Shown: positions 50,000 through 59,581, counted from the first letter of the stretch. The stretch is DNA of 64,000 bases from Hyphomonadaceae bacterium UBA1849 (GCA_002338565.1 DDIN01000008.1:170569-234568), one strand, 5' to 3'. Numbers and translations: made by a program. Notes: generated by a model not told the origin, from the sequence alone.

Positions 50000-50473
50000 A
50001 TGCGCTTTCCGCTGATCAGCATTTTTTTGTCGCTGGTCGGCGGGCTGATGCTCGCATTCGCGCTATCGGCAAGCTTTGCCGATCATGCGATTTGCTTTTC
50101 AAATCTCGCACAGGGAGAGGGCCTACCTCAGGGCCTCTCAGATTTGTCGGTGCGCGATCAGATCACAGCAATTTTGCCCGAAAGAGTATCGCAATTTCTC
50201 ACGACCACGGCGCTGTTCGCTGCACCATTTCTGATATTCGTACTATTCGAGACGTCACCTGATCGACGAACACGCCTCTTAGGATATGGCGCACTCATTG
50301 CGGCCATCCTTGTTTCCGTTTTGCCTCTCGCGTCTGACCCGTCGGTCTTTCACGATTGCGACCGAAAAGGGCTCGATTGGGCTGAACTCATTTTTCTGAT
50401 ATTTCCCGGAATGGTTAGCCTGACGCTCGCAGGGCTTGCGGGCTTATTTCTCATGATTTCGAAACGCGTATGA
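50000..50473 (+). CDS. Four-helix membrane protein of unknown function
   Basis: The 157-residue protein has four membrane helices (residues about 5-25, 67-85, 95-112, 132-152). Two Cys in ICFSN and HDCDRK lie outside the helices. It overlaps the glycosyltransferase by 4 bp (ATGA), so both are one unit with the malyl-CoA enzyme upstream. No family recognised. Confidence 0.65.
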   Translation: MRFPLISIFLSLVGGLMLAFALSASFADHAICFSNLAQGEGLPQGLSDLSVRDQITAILPERVSQFLTTTALFAAPFLIFVLFETSPDRRTRLLGYGALIAAILVSVLPLASDPSVFHDCDRKGLDWAELIFLIFPGMVSLTLAGLAGLFLMISKRV

Positions 50474-51594
50474 CTCACACCATCCTCTCCTATTCGGATA
50501 AGCTCTTCACACCATCGGAGAGCTTTATTCCCCGCGCCTATCACGCCTTTGAAACGCTGAAGCCGCTTTTCATCGGGCATGATCGCAAAGGGCCGACACC
50601 GCCAGGGTTTGAGGCGCTGGAGCTTGGGGCGTTTCATGGCGGGCTGGGTGAAACGGGCTTCAAACAGCTCGGCCTTGTCGGGCGCGAGCTGAGAGAGACG
50701 CTGGCGCATTTCAACCCGGTCGCCATTCACGCCAATTTCGGCAAATCCGGCGCCTATGCCCTGCCCATAGCGCGGGCGCTGAACATACCGCTCATCGTGA
50801 CCTATCATGGCGGCGATGCGACCAAGACGAGCAACACAAAAGACAGTCTTCTGCGCGTTTATAACCGTCGTCGTCAGGCGCTCTGGGATGAGGCAGCTCT
50901 TCTATTGCCCGTCTCCGATTTTATTCGCCGTGAGCTTCTGGCCAAGGGCGCGCCGGACGAGAAAATGACTGTCCAGTATAATGGCGTAGACCCTGAAAAA
51001 TTCACGCCGGGTGAGAAGGAGAACGTGCTCCTCTTCGCTGGTCGCTGGATGGAGAAAAAGGGCATTGAAACCCTCATCCGCGCGCTCACAAAGATTGATC
51101 CTGCAATCCTGAGCAACTGGCGCATCCGCCTGCTGGGCGATGGTGAGCTGAAGCCAAAGCTTCTACCGCTCCTCGAGGCCGCTGGCGTCAAAGCCGAACT
51201 GCCAGGCTGGATTCCGGCCGATGAGATGCCGCGCCACTTCGAAGAAGCCGCCATTGCCTGTGTACCGTCTAACCGAGCCCCCTCCGGCGACGCCGAAGGC
51301 CTGCCAATGGTCTGTATGGAAGCGATGTTTGCAGGCTGCGCACTTGCGGCCACCGCACATGCCGGCATTCCCGAATGCGTCGTGGATGGTGAGACAGGCT
51401 ATCTGGTGGAAGAACGTGACGCCGACGCGCTCGCAGACCGGCTGACGAAACTCATGTCCGATCCTGCCGCGACCCGCGCTATGGGCGAAAAAGGCCGCGC
51501 CCGCGCCATGGAAAAGTTCAATCTGAACATCCAGTCGAAAAAGCTGGAAAGCCTGATACTGGACGCGGCCCGCAAGGCCGGAACGATCAGCTGA
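50470..51594 (+). CDS. Glycosyltransferase family 4 protein
   Basis: The 374-residue enzyme has the GT-B fold: VGRELRETLAHF and IHANFGKSGAYALP, LIVTYHGGDATK, then the C-terminal VLLFAGRWMEKKGIETLIRA and RAPSGDAEGLPMVCMEAMFAG with the Glu-x7-Glu motif. It is likely a sugar transferase for a surface polymer; acceptor and donor are unknown. It is convergent with the inositol-phosphatase-like gene (overlap of 8 bp). Confidence 0.9.
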   Translation: MTHTILSYSDKLFTPSESFIPRAYHAFETLKPLFIGHDRKGPTPPGFEALELGAFHGGLGETGFKQLGLVGRELRETLAHFNPVAIHANFGKSGAYALPIARALNIPLIVTYHGGDATKTSNTKDSLLRVYNRRRQALWDEAALLLPVSDFIRRELLAKGAPDEKMTVQYNGVDPEKFTPGEKENVLLFAGRWMEKKGIETLIRALTKIDPAILSNWRIRLLGDGELKPKLLPLLEAAGVKAELPGWIPADEMPRHFEEAAIACVPSNRAPSGDAEGLPMVCMEAMFAGCALAATAHAGIPECVVDGETGYLVEERDADALADRLTKLMSDPAATRAMGEKGRARAMEKFNLNIQSKKLESLILDAARKAGTIS

Positions 51595-52417
51595 TCCCGA
51601 AAATTTCGCGGCGGACCGCTTCCCAGCTGTCCTTGTCCGGTGCGCAGATGACTTCAGCGCCTTTAACCTTTGGCGTGTAGGCAGAGCCATCAAAACGGGC
51701 TGCATAGCCGCCCGCTTCTTCCTGCATCAGCACGCCTGCCAGATGGTCCCAGAGATTGCCTGAGGCATTGCCCATAAAATGATAGCGCCCGGTCGAGGTG
51801 AGCCAGTAGTCAAACACCGAACAGTTGGTGCTCGTCCCGAAGCGCAGTTTCGGCATAAGCGCCGGCACGCGCGAGCGGTAAGGCTCAGGAAAATAAGCCC
51901 AGTTGATAACGCCCTTCATCTCAGACACGGGAACCGGATCGGCGACTTCCAGCTTCGCCGATCGTCCATGCTTTGTGGACTCATAAGCCCCTGCCCCGCG
52001 AATAACAGTCAGCCGGTTATCCTGCAGCGGCTCATAATGGAGGCCTGCAATCGTCTCGCCATTCGCGGTGACGGCCACAATCGTACCGAACATGGACAAG
52101 CCGGTCGTGAAGTTCATCGTGCCATCGACAGGATCGATGACGAACGCAAGCTCGGCTTCGCCCAGCCCGTCAGCAACGCGCGGGTCTGCAGAGTATGCCT
52201 CTTCACCGAAAATCAGCGCGTTCGGATAGAGCTTTTTCAACGCCTCAGTGATGAAGACTTCCGCGCGGGTATCGGCCTCGGTGACGACATCGATTGCGCC
52301 ATTCTTGGTGCTGATATCGCCCGCAGACAGGCCGTGAAACCGTGGCAGAACCTCGGTTTCATTAGCCTCGCGGACAATGTCCTCCAGCCTGTCCATATGC
52401 TCGTCAGCGAAGCGCAT
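51587..52417 (-). CDS. Inositol monophosphatase family protein
   Basis: The protein of 276 residues has the metal-dependent phosphatase motifs GEEA, IDPVDGTMNFTTGLSMFG (the DPxDGT metal site) and late WDHLAGVLMQEEAGG. It removes phosphate from a small molecule such as inositol phosphate, NADP-like or histidinol phosphate. The ATG at 52417 is chosen, 7 bp after the stop of the upstream gene. Confidence 0.85.
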   Translation of the reverse strand: MRFADEHMDRLEDIVREANETEVLPRFHGLSAGDISTKNGAIDVVTEADTRAEVFITEALKKLYPNALIFGEEAYSADPRVADGLGEAELAFVIDPVDGTMNFTTGLSMFGTIVAVTANGETIAGLHYEPLQDNRLTVIRGAGAYESTKHGRSAKLEVADPVPVSEMKGVINWAYFPEPYRSRVPALMPKLRFGTSTNCSVFDYWLTSTGRYHFMGNASGNLWDHLAGVLMQEEAGGYAARFDGSAYTPKVKGAEVICAPDKDSWEAVRREIFGIS

Positions 52418-52424
52418 CAGGCGC

Positions 52425-53972
52425 CTAGCTTCCCTTCCACTGCGTCTTGTAGAGATCGAACCGGCGGTCACCAAGGTTCTGAACGCTACCTTCTGCGCGG
52501 GCCCAGTTCAGGTCCTGCAGATCAAGATCCGTCATGATGACGGTCTCGACATTCTCACTTGCTTCGGCGGCAATACCATCACGTGCAAACGGCAGATCGC
52601 ATGGCGTCAGAATAGCCGACTGAGCATACTGAACGTCCATATTCTCCACGTTTGGCAGGTTGCCGACATTGCCCGACGTCACGACATAGCACTGGTTCTC
52701 AATCGCCCTTGCCTGACAGCAATAGCGCACGCGCAAATGGCCCGGGCGGCTATCGGTACAGTAAGGCACGAACAGAATTTTCGCGCCCTCGTCCGCCAGC
52801 TTGCGAGCCAGCTCGGGGAATTCGGAGTCGTAACAGATGAGAACACCAATCGGGCCGCAATCAGTCAGAATGGTCTGCAGCTCGTCGCCGCCCTTAATGC
52901 CCCACCAGCTGCGCTCATCCGGCGTCGGGTGGATTTTCTCCTGCGCATGGACAGAGCCATCACGAAGGAAGACATAGCCAACATTCTGGATGTCGCCATC
53001 ATCGGTACGCGTCGGGTGCGAGCCACCAATAATGTTGATGTTATAGCTGATCGCGAGCTGACGCATTTCATCCACGAAACGTGGCGTGTAGCGCGTCAGG
53101 CTCTCAATCGCCTCAACCGCCGAGAGACGCTTTTCTTCGAAAGCGAGAAGCTGGAGCGTGAACAGCTCCGGGAAGACCACAAAGTCGCAGCGATAGTCTG
53201 CCGCGACGTCTACGAAATACTCCACATTGCCCATGAACTCTTCAAAGTCTTTCACCATGCGCTGCTGGAACTGCACGGTACAGATGCGGACGGAGTCGGC
53301 CTGAAGGTGTCTTGGATTTTTCTGGTCCGTCTCACCGCTATAATACGGGTTGCGCCAGACCATATGGGTCGCAAAGCCGCCAGACGGTGCATCATCCGGC
53401 GCATAGCCACGCAGAACGCCGATACACTCAAAGCCCTGTTTGAGGTGGAAGCTGACCGTCGGGTCTGTGATCTTCTTCTCTTCTACGGCTTTCACATAGT
53501 CGACCGGGTCCGGATAGGCTTTCTTGCGTCGCGCCCAGCCCGGCAGGCGGCCACCAAAGACGATGCCTTTAATGTCACGGGATTCGCACAGGCTCTGACG
53601 TGCATCATAAAGGCGCTGGCCGATGCGAAGACGGCGGCGATCCGGATCCACGCAGACTTCCATTCCGTAAAGCCATGAGCCCTTCGGATTATGGCGCGCA
53701 CCATAGCCGCCACCGGTGATGGAGTCCCATGTGTGGGGGCCCATACAGAGGCGTTCAGAGATACGGAAGCTCGCCGCATATCCAACAATATCGCCGTCAT
53801 ATTCGACAACGAACTGGCCACGTGGGAATTTGGTGATCTGCCCCTGGATCATACCCGGCGTATAGGGTGGCTCATCTTTATAGATGCGACCGGTCAGCGC
53901 CACGATACCAGGGATATCAGCGAGTTCAGCGTTACGCACTGTAACGGAAGATTTTCTGCGTTCTTGAGACAT
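52425..53972 (-). CDS. GNAT acetyltransferase-nitrilase fusion protein
   Basis: The 515-residue protein joins an N-terminal GNAT domain (residues about 10-210, with MEVCVDPDRRRLRIGQRLYD and HLKQGFECIGV) to a carbon-nitrogen hydrolase domain (about 225-510). The hydrolase triad is visible: Glu in VVFPELFTL, Lys in QEKIHPTPDE and Cys in VLICYDSEFP. Such fusions are known and can both acetylate an amine and cut an amide; the substrate is unknown. It overlaps nothing and is upstream of the inositol-phosphatase-like gene on the same strand. Confidence 0.9.
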   Translation of the reverse strand: MSQERRKSSVTVRNAELADIPGIVALTGRIYKDEPPYTPGMIQGQITKFPRGQFVVEYDGDIVGYAASFRISERLCMGPHTWDSITGGGYGARHNPKGSWLYGMEVCVDPDRRRLRIGQRLYDARQSLCESRDIKGIVFGGRLPGWARRKKAYPDPVDYVKAVEEKKITDPTVSFHLKQGFECIGVLRGYAPDDAPSGGFATHMVWRNPYYSGETDQKNPRHLQADSVRICTVQFQQRMVKDFEEFMGNVEYFVDVAADYRCDFVVFPELFTLQLLAFEEKRLSAVEAIESLTRYTPRFVDEMRQLAISYNINIIGGSHPTRTDDGDIQNVGYVFLRDGSVHAQEKIHPTPDERSWWGIKGGDELQTILTDCGPIGVLICYDSEFPELARKLADEGAKILFVPYCTDSRPGHLRVRYCCQARAIENQCYVVTSGNVGNLPNVENMDVQYAQSAILTPCDLPFARDGIAAEASENVETVIMTDLDLQDLNWARAEGSVQNLGDRRFDLYKTQWKGS

Positions 53973-54111
53973 GGAGTCTCAACTGCCTTTCTATGCGTTT
54001 GGTTTCAAGAAAAACCTGAAACCAGCGATTATTGTTTGAGCAGTCGGCCCAAAGCCCCGCTTTCCGTGCTCGAATTTTCAGGAAAATCTCGACTGTTCAG
54101 CTTCCCTACAG

Positions 54112-54130
54112 AAACAATAAGTGATTGTTT
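54112..54130. repeat. Perfect 7-5-7 inverted repeat
   Basis: AAACAAT-AAGTG-ATTGTTT lies in the 216-bp divergent gap before the lipoprotein gene. It is AT-rich and may be an operator. Confidence 0.4.
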
Positions 54131-54188
54131 TAATTAAGGCGGGTCTGCGGGCCGGCAATCAGATCATATTTGACCGGGGGGAACGGCC

Positions 54189-54953
54189 ATGAAAGCACTT
54201 TATCCATCACTCATCGCACTCGCACTAAGCGCTTGTGGACAGACAGACGCACCACCAGCGGAAACGCCAGTCGAGCCACCAGCAGTCGAAGCAGAAGCGC
54301 CGGTTGCGGAAACGCCTGCCGAACCTGAAGCCGTCGCTGCAGACCTTGAACCTCTGGACGCCGTGGATGCGAACTATGATGAAAGCTGGTTCGTCGATTA
54401 TGGCTGGCCGGGCGAATATCCGAGCGGCATCTCGATCATGGAAGACGGTGTTGTCATCCCTGCGCGCTCCACACCAGATCCGGACGCAGAGTTTGACGTG
54501 TCCTGCCCTATCGAAGTCGGCGCGACGCTCCACCAGTGGAATGAAGCCCGCGTCACCGAAGATGATCTGCAGTTCATCGCAGCGACAGAAACCATCGCAC
54601 AGAACGTCACCACTGCCGCGACGCTGACCGTATGGCCATTTGAAAGCGAAGCAGAAGAGCCGGTGACGCTGGATATCGCACCGGGCGATACGGTTACGGT
54701 TATCCGTTATTACGGCGAAGGTTTCGGCGCGATGCGGATGGATGGCGTCAATTATCAGACCGACCTGATGGAGCTTTACGAGTATCTGGAAGAGGATGAG
54801 ACCTATGTCGACGAGCACAAATGGGTGCTTGCGACATGTGATGATGCCAACAGCACACGCGCATGGATGCGTCTGGATGAAGCCCTCGAAACCGAAGGCA
54901 CGCTGGATACGCTTCTCACTGAGTACGGCGTCGCAGCGGATATTCCTCAGTAG
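54189..54953 (+). CDS. Lipoprotein of unknown function
   Basis: The 254-residue protein has a lipobox (ALSAC, Cys16) and then a Pro/Ala/Glu linker of about 40 residues. The mature part has two Cys (VSCPI and VLATCDD) that may bond, and strand-rich segments such as TLTVWPFESEAEEPVTLDI and DTVTVIRYYGEGFGAMRM. GGGGGG lies before the start. No family recognised. Confidence 0.7.
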   Translation: MKALYPSLIALALSACGQTDAPPAETPVEPPAVEAEAPVAETPAEPEAVAADLEPLDAVDANYDESWFVDYGWPGEYPSGISIMEDGVVIPARSTPDPDAEFDVSCPIEVGATLHQWNEARVTEDDLQFIAATETIAQNVTTAATLTVWPFESEAEEPVTLDIAPGDTVTVIRYYGEGFGAMRMDGVNYQTDLMELYEYLEEDETYVDEHKWVLATCDDANSTRAWMRLDEALETEGTLDTLLTEYGVAADIPQ

Positions 54954-55001
54954 GCGCTATGCCTATTGATGCCGCACGAGCACCGGAATAAGACATCGCG
55001 C

Positions 55002-55349
55002 ATGACTTATATTGTTCTGCACAACCCGAATTGTTCGACTTCACGCAATGGCCTCGCCCTCCTCGATGAGAAGGGCGTGTCCTATGAAGTTCGCAAATAC
55101 ATGAATGCCGGTGACGCGCTTAGCGAAGACGAGCTGCGCGACATCGCGAAGAAGATGGGCGTCGACAGCCCGCGCGCATTCTTGCGCGACAAGGATGCTA
55201 AAAAGTTCGAGCTTCCGGAAACGGCAAGTGATGACGAGGTCTTTGCCGCCATGATCGACAATCCGCGCCTGATCCAGCGTCCGATCGGCATTAATGGCGA
55301 CAAAGCAGCCCTCGGTCGCCCGATCGATAAACTGCTCGATATCGTCTGA
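55002..55349 (+). CDS. arsC: ArsC/Spx-type arsenate reductase-like protein
   Basis: The protein of 115 residues has the ArsC-like fold: IVLHNPNCSTSRNGLALLDE with the active Cys, then SPRAFLRDKDAK and NPRLIQRPIGI with the conserved Arg. These match the glutaredoxin-type ArsC or YffB. The ATG at 55002 is chosen; the TTG at 54966 lacks support. Arsenate reduction is likely but not certain since YffB-type proteins look the same. Confidence 0.85.
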   Translation: MTYIVLHNPNCSTSRNGLALLDEKGVSYEVRKYMNAGDALSEDELRDIAKKMGVDSPRAFLRDKDAKKFELPETASDDEVFAAMIDNPRLIQRPIGINGDKAALGRPIDKLLDIV

Positions 55350-55453
55350 GTTCACACCTCTCGCGCTGCGCGCGTCATTGTGAACACCGCTTTGAAAACT
55401 CCGTGCTAGGGTCCGGCTTCTATCTGGACACCTTCGCGGAGCGCGGACCTTTT

Positions 55454-56734
55454 ATGCGAATTCTGAAATTCATTCTGGGCGGGCTTACTGCCCTGATCGC
55501 GCTGGCCATTGTCGGCTGTTCAACCGTTGGTCTGCCGCGCGTCAGCACCGGACCAACTGACTTCACTGCAACGCCCGACCTGCTTGCGCCATATGGCGGT
55601 ATGGAGCAGGTGACCACGGCTCAAAACTGGCGTGAAGAACGCGCGCCTTTCTGGCGGAATATGCTGCTCAGTCAGGTCTATGGCACGATCCCAGCACCTA
55701 TCGCGCCTGAGATTGTGTCTGACCGGATTATCTCCGCAGATATTCTCGAAGGCCGTGCGCATCTGCGGGAAGTCCAGCTACGCCTGACCATTGGAGAGCA
55801 CACCTTCCGTCAGGACGTTCACTTCATTGTACCGAACACGTCAGGTCCGCATCCGGTCATTCTTGGCGCAGGCTCCTGCCCGAACGCGCTCATCCTGCCG
55901 TTTGAGGGCATTTCCGCAGCGCCGGGTGTCTCCTATCCAGGTTATTGCGAAAGCGGCTCGGACTTCATGCACTCCGTCGCAACGTTCGTCTTCGGCCGCT
56001 ATATTGAGGTCCCGCCTCTGGAACAGCTGATTGACGGCGGCTTTGCATATGGCGCGTACTATCCCGGCATGGTGGTTCCGGACAATATCGAGACCGGCAT
56101 GGCGGCACTCAGCTCTATCCGTGAAGGCGAGATGGAACATGGCCCTTACGCAGCAATCGGCACATGGGCATGGGTTGCGCACCGCATTACCGACTACATC
56201 GAAACGAGCAGCGAGCTTGATGCTGACCGCATCATTCTGTTCGGCCATTCGCGCAGTGGCAAATCCTCACTTCTGGCTGGTGCATTGGACAACCGTATCG
56301 CTGGCGTGATTTCTCACCAGTCAGGCACGGCAGGCGCTGCTCTCCAGAAGAATGATGTCGGCGAAACCATTTCCAGCATCACAGAAAGCTTCCCGCACTG
56401 GTTCACGCCAAGCTATGCGCTCTATGCCGACCGCGCGCAGGATCTCCCCTTCGACCAGCACGCGCTTGTCGCGCTGATGGCCCCGCGCCCTTTACTGCTG
56501 GGCAACTCGGCGCGTGACCAATGGTCCGACCCGCGCGGCAGTTTTGCTTCTGCACGCGCAGCAGGTGAGGTCTACGAGCTTCTGGGAGGAGACGCATTCA
56601 GCGCCGAAAACCTCTGGGATTTCGACGCCAATGCTGACCTTGCCTTTCAGTTCCGTGAAGGCACGCACGGCATCACGCCCGAGGACTGGCGGCCATTTAT
56701 GCAATGGCTCACCGTCCATTTCGGGAATGAGTGA
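55454..56734 (+). CDS. CE15-like esterase lipoprotein
   Basis: The protein of 426 residues has a lipobox (IVGC, Cys22) and an alpha/beta-hydrolase fold of the glucuronoyl esterase (CE15) type. The nucleophile Ser lies in FGHSRSGKSSL, the late acid region in VALMAPRPLLLGNSARDQWSDP and the His in FREGTHGITPEDW. CE15 enzymes cut ester bonds between lignin and glucuronic acid in plant xylan; related marine proteins act on other sugars. Its site is the cell envelope. The start at 55454 is preferred. Confidence 0.8.
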   Translation: MRILKFILGGLTALIALAIVGCSTVGLPRVSTGPTDFTATPDLLAPYGGMEQVTTAQNWREERAPFWRNMLLSQVYGTIPAPIAPEIVSDRIISADILEGRAHLREVQLRLTIGEHTFRQDVHFIVPNTSGPHPVILGAGSCPNALILPFEGISAAPGVSYPGYCESGSDFMHSVATFVFGRYIEVPPLEQLIDGGFAYGAYYPGMVVPDNIETGMAALSSIREGEMEHGPYAAIGTWAWVAHRITDYIETSSELDADRIILFGHSRSGKSSLLAGALDNRIAGVISHQSGTAGAALQKNDVGETISSITESFPHWFTPSYALYADRAQDLPFDQHALVALMAPRPLLLGNSARDQWSDPRGSFASARAAGEVYELLGGDAFSAENLWDFDANADLAFQFREGTHGITPEDWRPFMQWLTVHFGNE

Positions 56735-58915
56735 TCAGAACCGCGAGGAAATACCAAAGCGAACATTACGCCCTGGCGCCGGAACCTGATCTTTCAGAAC
56801 CGACGTAGCATAGCGGACTTCCTCATCCGTGATGTTACGCGCCTGTACGAACAGGCGTGCGCTGTTCACGCCTGGAACGAACTCAGCAACATCCAGACCA
56901 GCTGACAGATTGAACACAGTGTAACCATCTGTCTCCAGAATGCCTTCGCCGGTATCATCCTGATCTGCTGCGTGGCTGAAGCCAAGACTTGCGTCGACCA
57001 TGCCCCAGTCAGCAGTTACATCGCCATTGAAAGTCGCTGGCGGAAGATATGGCACATTCTGACCGTTATCGAGCTCGGCATTCACAAGATCGAGGCTTCC
57101 TTCAAAGTCCCAGTGCGCACCCAGCGGACCATCTTCGAGGTGGTAAGCACCGTAAATTTCACCGCCGAAGAAATCAGCATCTTCCTGTTCGAAAACAAAG
57201 ACCGGGAAGCCATCAATAACGTCTTCGAATTCGCCATCTTCCTCGTGGAATGCGACGCCCGGCGTCAAATAAATGAAATCGTTGAAGTTTGTCGCAAAAA
57301 TATTGGCTCCGAGGCTCAGATTCTCTCCCAGCCAGCGGGCTGTGAATTCAAAGTTGGTGCCGCGCTCGACATCCATATCCGGATTGCCGACTTCATACTG
57401 ATCAGTGGCGAGGTGTGCACCATTTGCGAAGAGTTCACTCTCGTTTGGCGCACGCTCCGCGACCGAAACCTGAGCGCCGAGGAAGAGACCGTTATCCCAA
57501 TGACGGTGAATACCGAAGGACCCACTCAACATAGTGAAATCACGCGAACCGAAGGTGGCGTTATCGCGCTCAACCTCTTCAAGGCGCAGACCGCCTTCCC
57601 AACCGAAGCCGTTCGTATACTCGCGCGCTTCAAAAATGAACAACCCAAGGGAGTTGGACTGGGTCGCCGTGATAAATGCTTCTTCGCCGACAGCGTTGAA
57701 ATCAGTATCGCTGAATTGCAGGCCAGCAGTGCCCTCAATGTCACCAAGAGCATGGTCGATCTCGATGCGGCCTTCATAACCTTCATTGAAATACTGCGTG
57801 CCGATTTCGCCCGGACCTTCATATTCGGCGTGCGTGTAATCAGACGAGCTGAAACGAGCGTCGATGGCGCGGATTACATCATGGTTGAAGCTCCAGCCTG
57901 CCTGAATATCAACGCGGGTCTGCTCCAGACCAATGAACGCGTTCTCTTCTTCGTGCTCATGCTCTTCTTCGTCATGATCCTCGTCTTCGTGATCTTCTTC
58001 CTCTTCATGATCATGCTCTTCCTCGCCATGCTCATGACTGTGTCCAGGGAGTCCGTAATCAGCTTCCTGCTGACGCACGGCAATACCGAAGTAACCGCTA
58101 TCGCCTACCCATGAAAGGCCCGCACCGAAGGTGTTCGATTCAAGGAAAGAGTTCTCGAGCAAGTCGCGAATTTCTTCTTCCTCTTCGTGATCATGCTCGT
58201 CTTCGTCATGATCTTCCTCATCATGGTCTTCGTCTTCATGATCATGTTCTTCCTCTTCCAACGCACGGAAACGGGAAGATTCTGCAAAGCCCGGAATCTC
58301 ATAATCGTCAAAATCACGTTGGGTTGCAGACAGAGACAGAACGAAATCGCCCATAAGGAAGTTCGCGCGACCACCAATCTCAGAGCCTTCGTTCACGCTG
58401 TTATAGGCACCGAACAACTGGCCGGTAACAGCCTCTTCCGGCAATTCGCGCACAACAAGACCGTCGATCACGTTCACGACACCGCCAATTGCCTGCCCGC
58501 CATAAGCCAGCGCAGCCGGACCCCGAAGAATTTCAATTCGGTCCGCATCAATGCCGTCGGTGGACACCTGGTGATCCGGAGACGCTGACGATGCGTCAAT
58601 CACACCAAGGCCGTTTGTCAGCACGAGGACACGTTCTGACCCGAGGCCACGCAGAACAGGGCGGCTTGCCCCCGCGCCAAAGTAAGTCGTGGAAACGCCC
58701 GGCTGACTGGCCAGCGTATCACCAAGTGTACCCTGAAGGTCTGAAACAATGTCCTCACGCGTGATCGCGGTCACGTTGGAGATAAGTTCGCCGGCCACGC
58801 GCTCAGGCCCTGGCGATGTTACAATTACAGTGTCTGCCCGCAGTTCAGCTTCGGAAACCTGCGCATGAACAGGGAGGGCCAGGAGTGGAAGGCCCATTAG
58901 ATACTTGTATGACAT
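56735..58915 (-). CDS. TonB-dependent receptor of zinc type with two acidic His-rich loops
   Basis: The 726-residue protein has a signal peptide (residues about 1-18), a plug domain (ITREDIVSDLQGTLGDTLAS, PVLRGLGSERVLVLTNG, RIEILRGPAALAYGGQAIGG) and a barrel ending in GRNVRFGISSRF. Two loops rich in Asp, Glu and His (about residues 219-252 and 289-324) repeat EDEDHDEE-like units. This is the form of ZnuD-type zinc receptors, whose outer loops gather metal. The two stretches are separated by about 40 residues. Zinc as cargo is inferred. Confidence 0.88.
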   Translation of the reverse strand: MSYKYLMGLPLLALPVHAQVSEAELRADTVIVTSPGPERVAGELISNVTAITREDIVSDLQGTLGDTLASQPGVSTTYFGAGASRPVLRGLGSERVLVLTNGLGVIDASSASPDHQVSTDGIDADRIEILRGPAALAYGGQAIGGVVNVIDGLVVRELPEEAVTGQLFGAYNSVNEGSEIGGRANFLMGDFVLSLSATQRDFDDYEIPGFAESSRFRALEEEEHDHEDEDHDEEDHDEDEHDHEEEEEIRDLLENSFLESNTFGAGLSWVGDSGYFGIAVRQQEADYGLPGHSHEHGEEEHDHEEEEDHEDEDHDEEEHEHEEENAFIGLEQTRVDIQAGWSFNHDVIRAIDARFSSSDYTHAEYEGPGEIGTQYFNEGYEGRIEIDHALGDIEGTAGLQFSDTDFNAVGEEAFITATQSNSLGLFIFEAREYTNGFGWEGGLRLEEVERDNATFGSRDFTMLSGSFGIHRHWDNGLFLGAQVSVAERAPNESELFANGAHLATDQYEVGNPDMDVERGTNFEFTARWLGENLSLGANIFATNFNDFIYLTPGVAFHEEDGEFEDVIDGFPVFVFEQEDADFFGGEIYGAYHLEDGPLGAHWDFEGSLDLVNAELDNGQNVPYLPPATFNGDVTADWGMVDASLGFSHAADQDDTGEGILETDGYTVFNLSAGLDVAEFVPGVNSARLFVQARNITDEEVRYATSVLKDQVPAPGRNVRFGISSRF

Positions 58916-59228
58916 TCAGTGCCCCAAATCGATAAGTAATGATATCACGATACAGTGTTATGAAATCACAAAACATAGTCGATTTATCATTGCAACCGAT
59001 TTTCGTTCACATTCATTTCATCGCTAGAACATTGATCAAATCAGTTGCTGGAGCTCCAAACAAAAAACTCCCAGAAGTAGTTTTTTGCGCCGCAGAAAAT
59101 CATTGAGTGAAAAAACTTGTTCGATCTACTGTTCTTTCAGCCCAACTACGTAAAATTACATCGTTTCGACTGGCGGCAATATTAAAACATCTTCGTCATA
59201 GTCATCCTCACTGAGGAGACCAGATCCC
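58916..59228. other. Gene-free upstream region of the zinc-type receptor
   Basis: These 313 bp are AT-rich and hold no supported gene. Close to the receptor start lies ATATCAC-GATACA-GTGTTAT (58942-58961), a 7-6-7 inverted repeat with one mismatch. The right end holds the GAGGAG ribosome site of the next gene. Confidence 0.6.
58942..58961 (-). promoter_or_regulatory. Candidate operator of the zinc-type receptor
   Basis: ATATCAC and GTGTTAT form an imperfect 7-6-7 inverted repeat 27-46 bp before the receptor start. GTTAT half-sites are found in Zur boxes of alphaproteobacteria, but the match is not close enough to be sure. Confidence 0.35.
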
Positions 59229-59501
59229 ATGGAAATCACGTCCACAGCCTGGGCAGCCGGGCTGGCAAGCGCACTTTTATACTTCATCTTTGCCTGGCCG
59301 TTGGCGAAGCTGTTCACATATGGACGCTCGCTATTTGCGAGCTTCTACATGAAGCTTGCGCTTGTGCTCGTGATGGGGGCTGTGACGGCCCCGTTAGCAG
59401 AAAGATTTGCACCGTCGCTGCGCGATCAGGCGTTGGAGCTGATCAGCCGGTCTGAAACCGCCACCGCGGTTTATGCACGCATCATGTACATGCTCACCTG
59501 A
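59229..59501 (+). CDS. Small membrane protein of unknown function
   Basis: The 90-residue protein has two membrane helices (TAWAAGLASALLYFIFAWPL and FYMKLALVLVMGAVTAPLA). GAGGAG lies before the ATG. It lies upstream of mesaconyl-CoA hydratase with an 80-bp gap. No family recognised. Confidence 0.65.
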   Translation: MEITSTAWAAGLASALLYFIFAWPLAKLFTYGRSLFASFYMKLALVLVMGAVTAPLAERFAPSLRDQALELISRSETATAVYARIMYMLT

Positions 59502-59581
59502 GACGCGTTGACAACGCCCCTGATTTGACTGTTGAACGTCAACAAACAAAACAGACGACACAGCGATCGGGGACTTGAGAC

